A model generated the notes under the pieces. The model searched no databases and had not been told where the DNA came from. It saw only the letters and a list, made by a program, of their open reading frames with translations. A stretch of 64,000 bases of DNA from Marasmius tenuissimus (Eukaryota; Basidiomycota; Agaricomycetes; Agaricales; Marasmiaceae), in NCBI GenBank assembly GCA_029532415.1, contig JAQOTA010000069.1, positions 2,728,001-2,792,000 of the forward strand, read 5' to 3'. The stretch's first letter is position 1; every line of letters begins with the position of its first letter. Of the stretch, positions 11,708-23,545 are shown piece after piece. A program made the position numbers and the translations under genes.

Positions 11708-13168
11708 TCAATCAGTGGAATGTACTTGCGTTGATTGTTCCCGCCTCTGATACGTGCTAGAAGGGACATAGGATGGTGGTGCCATATCCACATCCAACCT
11801 TGCTGATCTCTGCAGCATGTCCTCCGATTGCGCCCGGAGTTTCGCAGGCACCTCCTCAGAAGTAACCGAGCAATGACTGGCATACATCGGAGGGGGTAAC
11901 CGTGGGGAAAGTGCCGGCTGGCGACGTAATGAGGTTTGTGAAGATCGAAGGTGAATTACTTGCTGTCCCGACCGATTCTGTATGGACTCGAGATCAATAA
12001 TTCTGCCTGACTCGCTCTCTCTTTCTCCCCGTTCCAGAGCCGCAAGCGTAATTAGAGGAGTTTCTTTCAAGTGAGGCGATGAAAGGTGACCATGATTCAG
12101 GAGGGGATCGGACTTCTGTGTCGGGTTTAGAGACCGCGCTGCCGCGCCAGTAGCGATTTCTATTGGAAGAAGGGAGGTAGATAGTTCATGTTAAGACTCG
12201 ACCGCACAAACTGCCGGGTGATTGAGACGTACTCTTTCTTCTCCACAACAAGATTATTAGGCATGTAATCATGAAGCTGCCAATACCCCCGATCACACTC
12301 CCTATGATAACAGGCGTGTTAGATTTTGACTGGTCCCCTATGAAGGTGATACCGGAGCTGATAAGAAGTATCGGTAAGTTGCGATGATTCAGCGCGCTAC
12401 TACAGAGCAAACTTTACCTCGTCGCAGAGGCCGTGAAAGAAGTTTGAGATTGGGAAAATGTAGGCTGCAACTGGAAGGTAGTCACAGGGTTTAACATATT
12501 CCACAAAGGTCTTGTTGTTGATCCTGAAGCACTCGATAGTGGCGCTGAAGTCCTAGGTAGTGAGATTGAAGGCCTAGACGCAGACCCAGAAAATCCCAAT
12601 GTATTATGCAGAGGAGAGGGGATTGGGGAAGATGTTGTAATTGCTTGAACAAAAACAATTTGTGGAAGCGAAGTGATGTTCTCAATCAACCTGGAGAAAA
12701 GAGTCATAAATAGTCATCGAAAAAACTTGACCTAAACACGCACGCTCCATGGATCGAAAATCCAGTGCGTCCTCTGAGCTCAAACTCCCTGGTAATCAAC
12801 CAATGATAAGAAAAACCGCAAAAACAAGTGCATGTTTATCCTCACCCTGGAAGTTTGGGAGTCATCGTGACCTCACCTTGAACACTCGCACCAGCGTTGA
12901 AAGGCTCGCCTATCAGTGAAGTAGTAGGATAAAACGCGCCAAACTGTAAGTAGGCAAAGGCCAAGTCCGATCCACCCCGCATCCAAGTGAAGGTGAAAGG
13001 CTGGGAAAGCGTTACCGTACTCGGAAGAGGTGTTTTCACTTCAAATGCGGTTACAAAAGGCAGGAGGAGGGGTATTAGAAGGCGACCAGCGATTTTGATG
13101 ATATGTTTTTGGGGACGACAGCAAATGGGATAGCAGACCGGCGGCAACAGCCCTTTGCTGTGAGTCAT
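11708..13168 (-). CDS. Kre9-like single-pass membrane protein with PPxY tail (copy 4)
   Basis: The start at 13168 leads into an open exon with the hydrophobic segment AGRLLIPLLLPFVTA, then FEVKTPLPSTVTLSQPFTF and TW, ending at TPKLPG. The short exon FELRGRTGFSIHG lies near 12780. The stalk exon (about 12690-12415) is Ser/Thr rich. The helix exon reads PVIIGSVIGGIGSFMITCLI and ends in LLWRRKS at a GTACGT donor. The tail ends at 11708 with DMAPPSYVPSS. The coiled coil is weaker here (LRAQSEDMLQRSARLDV). The domain order and introns match the other copies. The exact boundaries of internal exons are estimates. Confidence 0.78.
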
Positions 13169-14162
13169 AATGTAGAAGCGGGAAAGGGAAGGGTGCTGAA
13201 AGAATGCCTGGAAGACGTGTGATTTATGACCATCATGGTGAGTATATAACTCTCAGGGTCCCACGAGGCTTTGGATCGGACGTTCAGGCAGAGTTTTGAT
13301 ATCAATCTCTTGACTCACTGCCTGAAGGTACAGTGATGTTCAAAAAAACAGCGGGAGAAAAATAAAAAACTCTAGCGGCTTTGAAATAGGTGCTCCTTGA
13401 GTACTGAGATATGCTGCAGCGAAGGGTTATGAAGACAGTTCACAGATAGATCAGCTATCATGCCAGCAATTCGCCTGGAAGACCAGCCTTGTTTGAAGTC
13501 AAGTCGTTGTTCAATGCAATCGCAGCGGGAGATACAATGCTCTTGTACGTTCTGGTCTAAACGCAACGAACTTACGGCCCGTGTAGTGTGAATCGATGAT
13601 ATGTTTTACTCGCCTCCAAGGAGGAGGCAAGAGCTTCGGTCGTTTTTGCTTGCACTACAGCTTCTCCGACGGCAACAGCTTCCGCTTAGAGGCGCCATCA
13701 TAGACTCAAACAAAGGCGTCCGAGAGTCGACGAGCAGGTTGAGGTTCGGATGGGGATTGTGCCTTAGATTCGTAAGATCTATGCCGTACCCATTAAGCAA
13801 TTTGTTCCGTTTCCTCGCTTGACCCCCTTCAATTGTTCTTGATGTCTCGAGACATCTCAAATCTGCGTGTTTCGGTTTCCCTGCGACCGATTCTTTTCTG
13901 GGGTGCCCAGCGGCATGAGTCTCGATCCAAACCTCCTGGCAACCTTCTGGGCGTCTGTGCCCCATCTTATCTGACTACCATCTCTCTCTCTACTCATCAA
14001 ATGAGCGACAATCTAAAAACGGAAATAACCCCGGAACTCTGATCAGGAACGGCGACATTCAAATGATCATGTTTCTATCGCGAGTAGATTGGGGCTCCCG
14101 GCGCATACTCCATTGCGTAATCATATAAGTATAGTCGACGCGCTTTTCTGTAGTAGGTACAG
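13169..14162. other. Intergenic, no gene recognised
   Basis: Overlapping open frames exist on both strands at 13600-13965, but neither has a recognisable domain, signal peptide or intron context. No repeat or RNA gene is seen. Confidence 0.4.
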
Positions 14163-15360
14163 TTATCGCTCCTGCGATTGTACCAAAACATAAGCTGGGG
14201 GAGGATCCGAAACCTGACTGGCCTCCATCTGACCTTGCGTAGTTGCGGTCCCCGCGGTTGAAAAACTCGAATTGGTATCGCAGATGTCAAAAATTTGACG
14301 TTGTGTCTCTCGCCGCTCCGCCTAATGGGTTGAGTCAATACAGGTGAATCACGACCTAGCAGGGCTCCCTGCTAAAGCTATTTTGGCTCACCTGAATTTC
14401 CCCAGGTAGCTGTTCCTTGGCAGGGCTCGAGGGTGTAATGGAAAACTGGACAGTATTGTTTGCATTGGGGAGACGGTAGGACATACGTTCTTCATGGAAT
14501 CATCCTGATTTCAATCGTCACACGAAAACAAGACATACATGACTAACCTCGACGTCGAGCTTGCCTCACGATCATTATCAGAATGACAGTTGAGATTGTA
14601 CCTATTGCTCCAAGGGAGATGCCGACAATGGTTCCGGTACTCGGCGTACGATTCAACGTCAGAGTATTCGAAGAGGTTGATTCACTCGCGTTTGGAGTGC
14701 TCGAGGTAGCCTTAATTTATGTCAACTGCGAATGGATAAATAAAAAATACCGGGTTCGAGTAGGCATTGAGGTCGGACTTGGGGTCGAGATTGGGGAGAC
14801 GCCAGTCTCAGGGAGCTCATTAAGAACCAACTTTGGCTCGGGGAACCTTTTCGCAATAGAATAGCGCTGAGTTTCGGCCATTTTTGCAGTAGAGTACAGC
14901 ATACACTTGACCGGAACTATGTTCAACATAGTCAGCGAGCAGGTTGAGTTGCCTTGGATAACATTGGATTTGAGAATCAAAGCAATAATGAAAAAGAGAG
15001 GTCAAATTACCCTGGGAGCGCTGTTAGCGCAAAGTTGCTCTGGATGATCTGGCCGGCTGCGTTTTGACCCAAGGTGATCCTCATTAAAACTTTGTCATCT
15101 TGACCCGCCTCGAACTTGAAGCCCTCAAACGTTGGGGCGGGAGCATCGCGATACCAGGCAAGGGTGAATGCTTGCGACACCGTTAAAGTAGGTAGTTGGG
15201 GATCGGCGGAGGCCATTGGAGTCGTCCAGAGTATGATGAGTGGTAGAGCTCCCAGTATTGATAACCTCGAGTCGAAGTAAGTAGGGAGAATAGGTCTGGC
15301 TTTCGAGTCATCCGGGTAGAAAATGCGACGAACATACCGTTCAAACGATGTCCTAGTCAT
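14163..15360 (-). CDS. Kre9-like single-pass membrane protein with PPxY tail (copy 5)
   Basis: Exon 1 is 23 nt (ATG at 15360). The intron GTATGT..CTCGAG joins it to the signal peptide LSILGALPLIILWTTPMASA. The domain is divergent: LPTLTVSQAFTLAWYRDAP, ending FALTALPG at a donor near 15010. A middle exon (about 14960-14750) includes PKLVLNELPETGVSPIST. The helix exon reads STGTIVGISLGAIGTISTVI followed by LIMIVRQARRR. A tail exon (SYRLPNANNTVQFSITPSS) and a last exon ending DPPPAYVLVQSQER and TAA follow. The PPxY (PPAY) is conserved although the coiled coil is not obvious. Confidence 0.72.
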
Positions 15361-16419
15361 GGTAGACGCAAAGGTAGGGTCAAGAGATCCGAGACAAACA
15401 AAACCGTATTTCAGTAACGGTCGTAGAGAACCTGAGATACAAATATGCGCATGGTCTTATATGCTGTTTTGGCTGTGTAAAGATGTATTAGCCTGCGTTG
15501 GCGACTCTCTTCATCTTTGTGTCTCAATCATACCCGGGAGTATTGAGAGGTGTTGGCAGATAATGATCACGGCGGTTGAAGTGAATGAAGGCACTCGATC
15601 CATTCAAATACATCCTACAGATATACCCCGGCGTTCGACATAGCCCGGTACGGAAAGCTGGTTTCGATCTCGACAAGGCAAAACCATGATGACTACTCGC
15701 AAAGTTTGATGGCGGATGCTTGAAGAGGCTCGAGATACTGACTTGAGTGAGCATACCTCGCTGATTACGGATTACTCTCATGTTCAATAACTCACCCGTT
15801 TAGGGGATTTCGGCGACATTGTAATGATGCCCCTGTTGTATGTACTTAAATCAAGAGTGACATCTCGGGAGCATAATGCGATACGCAATCAATCTTTGTT
15901 CCAGTCACTCGGCGTACGTGCTCGCTTTATCTCCCTCTCTCCAAGCGGAATGGCTTATTGACATTGTAGACATCTAATAGCTTGAGTCACCTCCATGGAC
16001 ATTGGGTCTCTCGTCGTTCCTGCTAGTGGGTCCAGTCAGTGTTGCAGACCGAAGCTCCAACCCGATTGTTGATAATTCTATCGAACCTCACCTGAACTCC
16101 TGTGGGCAGTTGCTTCTGGGCTGGAACTTGTTGTCACAATGATCTGATTGTCTTCGCACTACAGGGGCGCTTCGTGTCAGGCCAAGAGACACACCGAAGA
16201 CGTACCCCCGAGTTCTTTTGAGCGGTACGGTTCTCCTCCGCTACTTCGATAACGAAAAGTCGACGAAGGTCATGTATCGTTGTGGCGGGATGGTTTTATG
16301 ACAAACGGGATCTCAGTTCGGCTGTTGTAAACAGGCTGGGTAAGTAGGTGATATCGGTATAAAGTCCCTTCGAGGAGGTACCATCTTGTGCCACTCATTG
16401 ATTTCCTCCCCCTCCTCGA
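15361..16419. other. Intergenic region between divergent genes
   Basis: This holds the promoter regions of two divergently transcribed membrane-protein genes (15360 minus, 16420 plus). Open frames at 15323-15787 are shadows or carry no recognisable motif. No repeat or RNA gene is seen. Confidence 0.45.
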
Positions 16420-17673
16420 ATGTCGCTTGCGTGCGTTCTCTCATATCCCATTCAACGATGATATCTTTGGTCTAATATTTTTTCATCGGCTTAGATCCAT
16501 CCTCTTTGGATATCTTATCCACATTGTACCTTTTCTACCACGGGCCACAGCTTTCCGAATCGAAACACCTTTTCCGGCAACTGTGACCGTTTCACAGCCC
16601 TTTGTATACACATGGCTGAAGGAGGCCTCCGATTCATCTCTAGATGGGTACATAGGTGTATTAGGGACACTAGTGGCATTAGGTGATTTGGCGAGCGCGA
16701 GGGACTTGTCTCGGGGAGAATACACGCTGACCCCTACAATGACTGGGTAAGTGGTCTCTTTGCTAAAGGCAAGGGCATTTTTACTTATCTAGTATTGACC
16801 AGAGAGTTTGAGCTCATAAATCACGCTTTGTATGGATCTCCGGAGAGGTGAGTGAAGGTTTATCCCACAGATTTCCACATGGATGCTGAAGAAATCGGGT
16901 TGCTCCAGTCATCTTGAGTCTCAATTCACGATACCGCAGACTATATTTGTCATTGCGAGTCCAACTGGGGTTTCTCTCAGCTCGGAGCAACGTTCAGTCC
17001 CACGTTCGGAGTCGGAGTCGGAGTCGGCGCCAACGCTCACCTCGTTCGTCGATCTTGTCGCGTGGTTTACTGAGCTCTTGCTCACGCCCAATTTTTCAGA
17101 AGCAAAAGCACGACTGAGGCTATCGAGACTCTAGTTTCAAGGTGGAGTTATACTCTCAGAGCTCGCCTGACCTAATCTATCTTACTGTTCGAAGAGATGG
17201 ACGAAGCAGCTCGAATACTTCGTCGAAAGCACCTTCAATCATAGGCGGTGTCATTGGGGCTATGACACTAGTAATGGCGGTGATTGTGGTGACTTTGGTA
17301 CGACGATCAAGACGCTGTACGTTATTATTTGACCTATCAATCTCCCTTAGTGGCTCACCTATCCACAGCACGACGACAGGACTTTAGTGTCACAGCATTG
17401 CCTCCTCCCTCACTGAAACAGCCGACAGCTTCAGCTCTCAACTACCCACCGGCCGCAACAACGCAGGAGAAGATTAGACGAACACTAGCATTGGGGGAAC
17501 CGTATCAGCGGACACGAAACATAATTCCCTCTCCCGCAATCAACGCATCCGCCGTTTCAAATGAATTACGTTCTAGAGAGATACAAGCTCAGATTCAGAT
17601 TATAGTGGAGAGGCTGGCTAGGCTGGAGGATGAGTTAAGTCCTCCAGAGTATGTCTCGTCTTACTCAGGCTAG
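16420..17673 (+). CDS. Kre9-like single-pass membrane protein with PPxY tail (copy 6)
   Basis: The start was chosen by the family pattern: an 11-nt exon 1 (ATGTCGCTTGC, 16420-16430), a 64-nt intron GTGCGT..GGCTTAG (16431-16494), then SILFGYLIHIVPFLPRATA, a good signal peptide, followed by FRIETPFPATVTVSQPFVYT and W. The donor is GTAAGT after TPTMTG. A short exon FELINHALYG follows, then a stalk rich in Ser and Glu. The helix is APSIIGGVIGAMTLVMAVIV then VTLVRRSRR, with a GTACGT donor at about 17318. The tail contains EIQAQIQIIVERLARLEDE (coiled coil) and ends SPPEYVSSYSG. Confidence 0.8.
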
Positions 17674-17844
17674 GATTGTCTCGGCGGCTTGCGACACGGT
17701 CTTGATATTCATGGCTGCTACTTCAAGTACTTATGTATCGCCAAGTTATGTCGGCCTGGGATCTTTGGCATTGCGGCTAATTATACACCTTATTCGGATC
17801 TCATCCTGTCTAAACGCAGTAAATTTTTGATTTTATGAACGACT

Positions 17845-19293
17845 CTACCGTTGAGACGTCCTTGTAGAGAAATATCCAGGTGGCGCTTGCTCAGCCTCTA
17901 TCCTCTCTAGCCTCTGCACGATAGAATCAAATTGCTCGCGAATCTCTTCCCGGCTCATCGTCAATAGTGCGTTATCAATTGAACGATGGCTACGACCAAG
18001 TTGACGAGCGACCCCACTGCGACTGTACCTCGGAGGTGGAGTCCCGGTAGGGGTAGGATCATTGAACCGAAGAGGTGCCAAAATTGGGGGCGTTTGTGTC
18101 TCGGATTGAGGTGGCGGTGAGTCCAATCGAAGAGGTACCAACACCGGCGGTGTGTGTGATTGGGGCTGGGGCGGTGAGTCCTGATTATGAATGAACAGTT
18201 GTTGCCGGTCGACTGGTGGGGACTCGGGACTGCGTTCACGCTCGACCTTGAGCTGGGTTTTCAGGTATTCAATTTGGGCGATCAAAGTCGAAATTTCCGT
18301 CTCCCGATCTTGCTCACGCATGTCCCCTGAAAGGACACGAGTTGATGCAGTTCTGCGCGACTGGGGGGCCTGGGGTGACACTGAGGACGTCGGTCCAGTT
18401 ATGGGTGTGGGTTCTCCGAATAAATGATAGCTGGGTCCGGCACTGGGCATATCTTCTTCCACCGGCGGCGATTCGACGTTTTGTGACTTCCCTGTACGAC
18501 GACAAAACAATCCAGGTGCTCTTAGAAGTGAGATAAATGCCCATGATATTCGACGACGTACTCCCTCGATATCTCCTCCAAAGCAACAATAAAACTATGC
18601 CAGCGAGGAACGCTATAGCGCCTATCGAACCTCCAATGATCGTGCCTGTGCTTGGACCGTTGTTTGAGTCTTCGCTACAGTGAAAAAGGATGTCAGCCAG
18701 CGTGCTGAGTCATGAGCGGCAGATAACGAAAGTCAATATGACCTGGGGTTTATGCCCGTTGAGGTGGGGATAGGCGATGTGAAGGTCTCCACCTGCGTTG
18801 GTATTGAAAGAATCCCTGTAGTACCCAATCCCTTTGGTACTAGGCTTATTCCAGGTGTTGGAACGGTGCTATCGGCCATCGAATATGATGATCGGTCCCC
18901 ATTCGTAGTCTCTACATGTTAACCGCGTACCCTGAGTTTGAGTCAAAGAAAACATTGGCCACGATGTCAAACTGCCTAAAATGAAGCGAAGTAAGCAATT
19001 AAGGTACCAGAATCTACCTAATTGTAATCATACCCAATATTCAGCGGCGTGAAGTTCTTATTGTCCTGTGTCAGATCTCCTAAACCGTTGATGGTCCCTC
19101 GTATGAGGATTTTTTGTTTCAGATCATCGATGTCAATTTTGTAGAACGCCAGGGATGGGGAGGGAGTTGATTGAGGGCTCCATGCGACAGTAAAGGGCTG
19201 AGTGACTGTAACGGTTCCAATGGCAATCCCATCGATAGAGACAGCCCACACCGGAAGGATGATTAACGTGAGAAAAAATGAGTACAGGATCAT
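17845..19293 (-). CDS. Kre9-like single-pass membrane protein with long Pro-rich tail (copy 7)
   Basis: The start at 19293 gives the signal peptide MILYSFFLTLIILPVWAVS, then a divergent domain (GTVTVTQPFTVAW, LIRGTINGLGDLTQDNKNF). A Ser/Thr stalk follows (about 18900-18700). The helix is STGTIIGGSIGAIAFLAGIV then LLLLWRRYRG. The tail (18510-17845) is the longest in the family, about 210 residues: an acidic coiled coil (EISTLIAQIEYLKTQLKVE), two Pro-rich repeats (TPPVLVPLRLDSPPP and TPPILAPLRFNDPTP), PPRY, a second coiled coil (FDSIVQRLERIEAE) and PPGY. Its extracellular part is most like that of the gene at 43.9-45.2 kb. A cysteine-rich secreted-protein gene lies 373 bp upstream on the same strand. 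Confidence 0.8.
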
Positions 19294-19665
19294 AAGCCAA
19301 AGTCTAGAGGAACGAATATTAGAGTGAGGACTGAGTACTCGGTAAGCTCACAACTCACAACATTATCTTTGGTCTGAAAAATACAGCACCCGGTGCTCGA
19401 GCATTGGCGATGGGAGGGGGGAAGAACGCTGCAAGCTCGTCGATCTATATAAATATCATCAGACCACCCGGGATGAAGTCGCCACCCCCCTGAGTAATAA
19501 ACAACGGTAACCCGTTCTCATAAACTTCAAACTTGACCCGTGGGGATACTTGTTGTGGGAACCAGTAATGAATTCAATTCACTGTAATTACGTGTTGCCC
19601 AAATGAGTGATCGACAGTCACATACTGGACGATCTCCTCGTGCAGGTGGGATTGTTATTGGGACC

Positions 19666-20192
19666 CTAGCCACACTAACAGATGAGATGAAGATTCAGTC
19701 GTCAGTCGTCAGTCCCACGGCCTGAGTCGAGTTTGGATTACTTCCCACTTACACAAACAGCGATTTCATCGCCACCACATTCATCGGCATTGACGGGCGG
19801 ACGGCAAGCATACCTGACAAGAATAAGACCCAGAGGATGAGAACGGTTCGGCCGGATGGGAGCAAGATACTAACTGCTGTCCAGTGAAAGTATGCTTGTA
19901 CCCGGCGAAAGTAACGCTCGGGGTACACGAGAAGATCCCACTAGGGCGATTACACGGGTTGTCGTTAGTGGTTAGACCATCCACTATGCCGCAATTGTTG
20001 TCATAGACGTTCCCTAAGCCAACAGAGCTACGATTACTGCCAATTCAGATGAGAACCGACGAACGTACAACGGTTTGCGCCGAAAGGACCGCCCATCCGC
20101 TTGATATTTCCGACACCGAATTCAAGGCCCGGGCAGATGGCTAGTACACCAGAGATAAGACGCGAGAAAAGGAAGGGGAACAGTCGCTTCAT
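19666..20192 (-). CDS. Small secreted cysteine-rich protein (family-2 copy 1)
   Basis: Exon 1 starts at 20192: the signal peptide MKRLFPFLFSRLISGVLA then ICPGLEFGVGNIKRMGG. An intron with GTACGT..GGCTTAG splits the Trp codon. Exon 2 reads WNVYDNNCGIVDGLTTNDNP then CNRP..FSCTPSVTFAGYKHTFTGQ. Exon 3 reads YACRPPVNADECGGDEIAVC and is followed by a GTAAGT donor. The last exon is 9 nt, TGT GGC TAG (19674-19666), supplying a final Cys. Every junction keeps frame, and the same pattern recurs in three other copies. The mature protein is about 100 residues with 8 Cys. I do not recognise a named domain. A secreted effector or surface-ligand role is inference. Confidence 0.82.
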
Positions 20193-20247
20193 TCCAATTG
20201 GATCATGGGGTTGGAAAAGCAAGTCTGGGGACCTTTCGAAGACGACT

Positions 20248-20256
20248 GATTATATA
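20248..20256 (-). promoter_or_regulatory. TATA box of family-2 copy 1
   Basis: On the minus strand the sequence ACTATATAATC lies about 58 bp upstream of the ATG. Similar TATA elements precede the other three copies. Confidence 0.5.
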
Positions 20257-20644
20257 GTCGTAGACAAAGGTAAACCTCGTAGGCTTCTCCCGAGAAGTGG
20301 CTGTGGCAGATCACCTTGTGCCCCTCCGTGTGAAAGCCTGCCCTTATGTAGTGGTCTGTGCACGTGTGCACCTTCAACCGGTACCGACGTCATTTCTGAT
20401 CCCCACAATCTCTGCATTCCTCCCATGAACTCGAGGCTATTCCCAAACATAGCAAGCTGTCTGCGTACGATAAACTACCTGAAGAACAGAATTGGATTGC
20501 CAGATTGACCCCCACTAACTATAATGTTACTGAAATGTATTCCGTGCGGAAACTCCACTCAGCCCCCTCCAACAATCTCTTGCGAACAATCGCCGTAGGT
20601 CAAGGTGATAATACATGTAGTAGCTCCGCTCTCCGGCAACAAAC

Positions 20645-21690
20645 TCATGTTTCCGTTTTGTCACCTACGTTCACTACGAATCTCGTGAGCAACCTGGTCT
20701 TCAGCTGTATTGATTCTCTGCGCGCGAACGTCAATCCAAGCTCCTCTCGAGCCAACGTTGGGACAACCTCAAAGATACATACTCCGGTGGGAGCTGTAAA
20801 GACTCTAATCGCTCTACTCTGGTTCAGAAGTTGCAGTTGAAGTACGACTGTGTCAAGTCCGCCTGACTGTTCGAGCTCGTCGAGACCAGCACAATTACAA
20901 GCATCACTTCTGCTGGGATCAGGAGTTGTGTGAGGCCGGCTATCAGCGCGGGTATTTGTGGGGGAGGGTTGAGATTGGTGTTTTCCAAGGACATCACCAT
21001 CGAACCTTGCCTTTAACTCGTAGTCATTTTCAATATCCTCAAGGTGAATAGGATGACGAAGCTTGTCCTTCAGTGCTTTGGATGCTATGGATGTCTCGCG
21101 CTCAAGGTCATACGGCGTTACTGTGGTTGAGCCCGTAATCATGCTGGCCGTTGATTTTGATTTTGATAGCGAGAAGCTCCTTTGGGACTCTGACAAGTCT
21201 TCACCTCAACCCATGTTATGGGGATCAAGAAACTGACGAGGACACGCACCACACTCTCGTAATTTCCACCTCTTCCGCCTCCTGCAGAATAATATGAGAC
21301 CGGTCGCGATGAAAGCCGCTGTGATAACAGTCACACCGGCAACGATCCCTGCATTAATCGGGGGCGAGATGGTGCTGAGGCAAAGGAAAGCATGAGCGAA
21401 GGTGGATAGGAGGTGCTGTTATGGTGTAGGTGAAAGTGTGTACCTCGTGTAGGTTGTTGGTACAGCTGTTTGAGTATCAAAGTCTCTGGGTATGATATTA
21501 CCGAGAAGAGAGGCGGAGCTGGAACTGTAAGATTGTGTTGGAGAGAGCGTCTCGCGTCTCGGCCCGAAAGGCATAGACGTGAGGGTGGGGAACAGAAAGG
21601 CTAACACTGGCGGAGAGAACTCCTAATTAGCATCTGTCTCGGAGTGTATAGACTCACAAGACTCAACTACTACAAAGCTGGCTGATTTAT
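20645..21690 (-). CDS. Single-pass membrane protein, Ser-rich ectodomain, no Kre9 domain
   Basis: Exons read in order: a hydrophobic N-terminal segment (SFVVVESLLAFLFPTLTS, spliced across about 21607-21660), a Ser/Thr stalk (PTQSYSSSSASLLGNIIP), the helix INAGIVAGVTVITAAFIATG then LILFCRRRKRWK (about 21370-21260), and a cytoplasmic tail from 21196 with SESQRSFSLSKSKSTASMIT and a stop at 20645. The Kre9-like domain, coiled coil and PPxY of the neighbours are absent. The start codon lies in an upstream exon that I could not fix. The layout is similar to fungal single-pass wall-sensor proteins (inference). Confidence 0.55.
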
Positions 21691-22125
21691 CTGGAGGAGA
21701 GGAATAAAGGTTGAATGTTTGTTTTGAGCCGGAAGTATAAGTACAAAGGCACAGGTCTGTAGCTTTAATCTATCACACGGGACTTACAGCTTTCTGTACA
21801 ACTCGCTGACAATAAGATGTGCACTTTTGTTTCGTACCACAGCGACTCGGCAAGTCTGAGAGCGATCATGTCACAGATACTTTGCTGTAGTCGTTGACTT
21901 ATCCCACAGTCCACTTTCGATTCACGGTTTCTCAGTGCTCACTGGTCAGTTTTTCCTCGTCTAATCCGATATTTAGAGTAAATATTGTATTCCTTTTCGG
22001 TCCTGCATGTTCTTATTAGTCTAACCCTTCCCACGAATCAAGTCTTCAAAGTGAATTCATGAAGTCGATTCATGAAGTCGAACAGTGCTGGGGACGTAAT
22101 GATTACTGTGCTTATAAGTAACACA
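21691..22125. other. Intergenic, nothing recognised
   Basis: This is the AT-richer 5' flank of the preceding minus-strand gene. It contains a short direct repeat 'gaagtcgattcat' near 22060. No reading frame or RNA gene is supported. Confidence 0.4.
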
Positions 22126-22316
22126 GCGGGATTTTTGATGTCAACTCGCGCTTTGTAGTGTGATGTCAACATGATTGTCAACTTATTCTCCACTTGGAAA
22201 TTGTATGGGGATCAGGGTAAACCTCACCAAAAATCAAGTGGACAACAAATTGACAATGACATGACAACCATGTTGACATCACACTACAAAGCGCGAGTTG
22301 ACATCAAAAATCCCGC
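22126..22316. mobile_element. 191-bp MITE-like element with about 48-bp terminal inverted repeats
   Basis: The left arm (about 22126-22174) and right arm (about 22268-22316) are near-identical in inverted orientation, beginning GCGGGATTTTTGATGTCAAC. The roughly 90-bp centre is AT-rich and non-coding. A short TAACA occurs on both flanks, but spacing to the arms differs, so the target duplication is not settled. The element sits between two minus-strand genes. Confidence 0.75.
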
Positions 22317-22479
22317 CGTATAACAGTACAGACTATCATCACTGCTCAGATCGGTAAAGACGCTGGGACCGCCGACCAGCTCCAGATATCTATGGGTAGT
22401 AATTTCGCGTCGCAATTTAAGCTCTGTATATGGCTTTGACTCCGCTCGTCGGATCGGAAATTCTACCAAAATCCGATCC

Positions 22480-23545
22480 CTAGGCCTGTAAATCCTCAGC
22501 CTTAACATCCCTCCGATTGTCAGTCACGACAAAATCAGTAAGAGCTATTTGCGCGTAAAGTGCGTCTCGTCCAACGCCCGGGGTGTCCATCCGCCTCCTG
22601 GTCTCTTCTTCGATCTGTTTCCATGGATTACGATGACCCGTGATTATAAATACAACGCCGTTCCAAACGGAGCGCGGGCGCTGTTTGAACCAAGGTACCA
22701 CGTTCCGGCGTTTGCAGTAAGCCAGCTTCAAGGCCAACCAATTAGCAGCTCTATGTCCACTTGAAGATATGACCTACCTGCCCATATCCTAAGAGCTTGA
22801 AGCCGTCTTTCTCAGGAGGTTTGCTATCGTCACCTTTGAGCTCTATGCAAACCCAGTAAAAATACCAACGTGGGTCCAACAGCCAGATGAGGAGTGAATT
22901 TGCCCATACAAAGTAGGATATGAGCACTGTATATGGGAATGTTCGTGAATGGGACCGTATTATGATATCCCTAGGAGCAGACTCGATTAGAAGGGAGTGG
23001 TATATCCAACAAATTGGCTGACCACTGAGATATCACAAAGGACTTGATTGCCCTCCCAAGACATTGAACGTTATGGATATCTTTTTTTTGACATGTGGCG
23101 CCTGTACTCCCCTTGAATGTTCTTGAAGTGTCAGATAAATTAGATGGTCCATATCGGGAGTGAGGAACATAAAGTCAATCACAAGAGGTAGCTTGTTGAC
23201 AGTTGTGAACATCTTGTAGGTGAGCCATCTGTTGGTACTTGGCTTGCATTCTTGAAAGACAGGGCCTAGGTAGATCAACAAGTCAAACACAATCCACCAT
23301 ATCAGCAAGGTGATTGTGATTATGCACGTGGTAAGCTTAACTGGCTCTAGGGAGCGGTAGAGATGGTGTGGCCTCTTTTGCAAGAAACACAAGATGGTTG
23401 AATGGATGAGGTAGAGAGAGACGGGTAAGATGGTGAGAGCAAAGTGAGCGCTAGCAATTGATATCCTAGTATCTTGGGCAACACCTATCAAGGAGACTGC
23501 CGAGCATACAAGGATTGTGAAGTCGTGGAGAAGTAGGAGTTCCAT
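22480..23545 (-). CDS. Polytopic membrane protein of unknown function
   Basis: Three exons join in frame: 23545 to about 23040, an intron of about 66 nt with GTGATA..CTCCTAG, then DIIIRSHSRTFPYTVLISYF to FKLLGYGQ at about 22776. After a second intron (GTAGGT..CTTGAAG) comes LAYCKRRNVVPWFKQRP through a stop at 22480. Hydrophobic segments include LIGVAQ..ISIASAHFALTILP, ILPVSLYLIHSTILCFL, LTTCIITITLLIWWIVFDLL and VLISYFVWANSLLIWLLDP, so at least four membrane passes. It starts with MELLLLHDFTILVCSAVSL, the first in-frame Met, though an upstream exon is possible. I do not recognise the family. Confidence 0.6.

Noticed and set aside
13601..13965. Opposed open frames of about 73 and 119 codons
   Set aside because: Neither strand shows a recognised motif or a plausible neighbouring exon, so no gene is called.
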